DNA from: Myxococcales bacterium
GTDB lineage: Bacteria; Myxococcota_A; Polyangia; Polyangiales; Polyangiaceae
NCBI GenBank assembly: GCA_903642325.1
Contig: CAHJWM010000011.1
Location: forward strand, 56,698 to 120,697
Reading direction: 5' to 3'
Length of the DNA stretch: 64,000 nt
Under the pieces are notes generated by a model. That model did not search any database and was not told the origin of the DNA. It saw only the letters and a program-made list of their open reading frames with translations. Positions 62,272 to 64,000 of the stretch are shown in pieces; position 1 is the stretch's first letter, and the number at the start of each line of letters is the position of its first letter. Both the position numbers and the translations under genes were made by a program.

Positions 62272-62757
62272 CTATTCGACCTCGCGGTAGATCTCCAATG
62301 GTTGCAGCGTAGGCTCCCCACCGCGCTCGATCGCGCCCGAGATCGCAAAGCTGCTAGTCACGCCGTCGCCATCCAAGTCGCCGCGCGCGCGTGCCGTGAA
62401 CGTAGCGCGGGCTTCGGCGTTCGCGCTCTCGAAGGCGAACGAGTAAGCGTGCGGCGCGTCGAATTCGAAATCCAACGCTCGCCATGTCGCCGCGTCCCAA
62501 GTGCCCGGTGGGTCGAGAACGAGATCGGCACGCGGGGTCACCGCCGGCGTGAACGGCACGCTTTCAGGAAAGGCCGACTCGGTGGGCAGGCCCGAGGCGC
62601 GGAGCGCAGCGCGCGCGGCGATGCGCTTGAGTCCGTCGACGGGCTCGGACAGGCGCGAGGCGTGCACGTTGCGCAGGAAGGTCGGAATCATGGTGGCCGC
62701 CACCGTGCCCCCCAGGGACAAGGCCACGGCCAGCTCGAGCGGCGTCAGCGCCCGCAT
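62272..62757 (-). CDS. Atypical pilin-like protein with a very short leader
   Basis: 161 residues. The N-terminus MRALTPLELAVALSLGGTVA resembles a pilin helix with Glu at the +5 position if cut after Ala3, but the leader would be only three residues and the GF at the cleavage site is missing. The rest is pilin-like: FLRNVHASRLSEPVDGLKRI, then beta-rich with ARGDLDGDGVTSSFAISGAI, the DxDGD motif of the true pilins. It begins 3 bases after the PEGA-domain gene and is probably co-transcribed with it. It may be a minor pseudopilin or one no longer processed. Confidence 0.75.
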   Translation of the reverse strand: MRALTPLELAVALSLGGTVAATMIPTFLRNVHASRLSEPVDGLKRIAARAALRASGLPTESAFPESVPFTPAVTPRADLVLDPPGTWDAATWRALDFEFDAPHAYSFAFESANAEARATFTARARGDLDGDGVTSSFAISGAIERGGEPTLQPLEIYREVE

Positions 62758-62760
62758 CGC

Positions 62761-64000
62761 TTAGAATCGAACTACGACCGTCGATGTCTTGCCCGAAACG
62801 ACGGTAATGCTCTGAGATTTGCGACCCTTGTCAGCATTCACGAACATGACGGTGTGCGCACCGGGGGCCACGCTGACGCCCATCTTGGGCGTTTGACCCA
62901 GGGGCCGACCGTCGAGCAGGACGCTCGACACAGGTATGGCGCTTAGATTGAGTGTGCCATCGCCAGTAGCGGCGGGCGCCGTAGTGGCCGCGTGCGGCGT
63001 GGCTACGGCCGTCTGTGCTGACGCGGTTGCATGTAGGGGCGTAGCCGGCGGCGCGCTTTCTGGTGCAGCAAGATTCACGACGAAGGTGCGCTCTGCCTGC
63101 CCGTCCTCGAAGGCGATACGTTCTTCGAAGTCATCGAAGCCTTTTTTGGTGGCAACCACGCTATATGGTTTGTCCACCGAGATGTCGACGGTGATGGGCA
63201 GCGCAGGCAGCGGTCGGCGTTCGGAACCGCTCACGAGCAATACCTTGGCGCCCTCGGCGTTGTCGCCGAGCTTGATCGTCGCCAGGCCCTTCTTCACACG
63301 TAGCTTGGGCTCGATCGTCTGCAGCTGCTCGGGCTCGACCATCACGTGCTTCTCGAATGATTCGTAGCGCTCACCCCCATCTAGATGCACGAGATGATCC
63401 CCGGGGGCGAGGTCCTTTAGCTCTTGCGGCAGTGGGCCCACTTCCTTGCCATCGACCGACAGTTTGATGCCACGGCCTTCTGCGGTGACGCGAATGCCCG
63501 TGCCGTCGGAAGCCCGCGTGAGAGCGATGTTCTGCACCGCTTCATCACCATTGGCGATTTTCACCGCTTGGTCGGCGGTGGGCTGGTAGCCCGCAGCGGT
63601 GACCTTAACGAGGTGCGTTCCCACCGCTAGATCCACGACGCGGCACGGGGAGGCCTCGCATTTCTTGGCGCCATCCACGTACACCTCGACCGTGTCTACC
63701 GGCTTGTTGCCCGGGCCGGCGACGGTCAGGACCATCGACCCCCTCTTGGGCATCAGGAACATCGCCCCGGCACCGGCGCCGCCTAGCAACAGAACGACCA
63801 GCGCGACCATGAGGTAGCGCCCGGCGCGGCCCGGCTGCGCAATTGGGGGGGCTTCGAATGCCGCCTGTTGTGGAGGGATTGGCAGCGCGTGTGGAAGCGG
63901 CGCTGCCTTTGGCTGAGGGGGCACGGGCGCGCGTGGCAGCGACGGCGGCGGCACGCTGATCGGCCGATTCAGGAGCGCCGCCGCCCGCGCCGCGGGAGGC
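62761..64000 (-). CDS. PEGA-domain membrane protein (5' part outside window)
   Basis: The frame stays open to the right edge of the window (no stop in 63955-64000), so the N-terminus is not seen; the first internal start-like codon is GTG 63954. Visible: a Pro/Ala-rich region, one membrane helix (YLMVALVVLLLGGAGAGAMF), then beta-rich tandem modules of PEGA type (EVYVDGAKKCEASPCRVVDL, AVGTHLVKVTAAGYQPTADQ; ALPITVDISVDKPYSVVATK; VSSVLLDGRPLGQTPKMGVS, VAPGAHTVMFVNADKGRK). In myxobacteria this layout often continues upstream into a Ser/Thr kinase or zinc-ribbon domain, which cannot be checked here. Confidence 0.82.
   Translation of the reverse strand, partial: PPAARAAALLNRPISVPPPSLPRAPVPPQPKAAPLPHALPIPPQQAAFEAPPIAQPGRAGRYLMVALVVLLLGGAGAGAMFLMPKRGSMVLTVAGPGNKPVDTVEVYVDGAKKCEASPCRVVDLAVGTHLVKVTAAGYQPTADQAVKIANGDEAVQNIALTRASDGTGIRVTAEGRGIKLSVDGKEVGPLPQELKDLAPGDHLVHLDGGERYESFEKHVMVEPEQLQTIEPKLRVKKGLATIKLGDNAEGAKVLLVSGSERRPLPALPITVDISVDKPYSVVATKKGFDDFEERIAFEDGQAERTFVVNLAAPESAPPATPLHATASAQTAVATPHAATTAPAATGDGTLNLSAIPVSSVLLDGRPLGQTPKMGVSVAPGAHTVMFVNADKGRKSQSITVVSGKTSTVVVRF

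Overview
The window is high-GC chromosomal DNA from what looks like a myxobacterium (Myxococcota, probably Polyangiales). The evidence is circumstantial: many Ser/Thr kinases, zinc-ribbon N- or C-termini on unrelated proteins, a receiver-DUF4388 protein, FecR-type sigma-regulator modules, Cys- or Gly-rich lipoproteins, and several DnaK/J-domain paralogs beside ordinary housekeeping genes. No rRNA, tRNA, CRISPR, insertion sequence or prophage gene was seen. Functions were assigned by reading motifs, not by database search.

Layout. 1-6.8 kb: a HEAT-repeat protein (truncated by the window edge), an envelope protein, a Cys-rich secreted protein, a sigma factor/FecR pair and a Gly-rich lipoprotein. 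6.9-12.1 kb (minus strand): a GYF/zinc-ribbon membrane protein, then a tight operon of an HExxH protein, an unusual Hsp70 and a J-domain protein. 12.1-24.5 kb: housekeeping genes fmt, lon (with a strong terminator), a polyphosphate-glucokinase-like ROK kinase, hom, murI, a rhomboid-like protein, two lipoproteins, a nucleotidyltransferase, pabB and a SPOR protein. 24.6-35.3 kb is mainly regulatory: SPFH/zinc-ribbon protein, zinc-ribbon kinase, receiver-DUF4388 membrane protein, a hydrolase with no catalytic serine, a second kinase, a MerR-like regulator and a sigma-region-4 protein. 35.4-43.6 kb: an operon of zinc-finger ParA, a small putative ribbon-helix-helix protein and an M19 dipeptidase, then purH, rluA-argB and a divergent GlgA. 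43.6-52.8 kb (minus): a second DnaK/J-domain cluster with an M1 peptidase, then a three-gene sigma/anti-sigma/lipoprotein operon. 52.9-64 kb: a rhomboid protease, a large lipoprotein, a PilR-like activator, four pilin-like genes, a TMTC-like membrane TPR protein with its partner, and a PEGA-domain protein cut by the window end.

Most interesting: (1) the Hsp70 at 9017-11479 has about 300 Pro/Ala-rich residues inserted exactly at the interdomain linker and no lid, and is co-transcribed with an HExxH protein and a J protein; (2) ParA carrying two four-Cys zinc fingers, translationally coupled to the small putative DNA-binding protein and the dipeptidase; (3) a pilin locus with a near-consensus sigma-54 promoter, a shared DxDGD motif, an odd pilin with an almost absent leader, and a candidate glycosyltransferase; (4) an alpha/beta hydrolase with Ala in place of the nucleophile.
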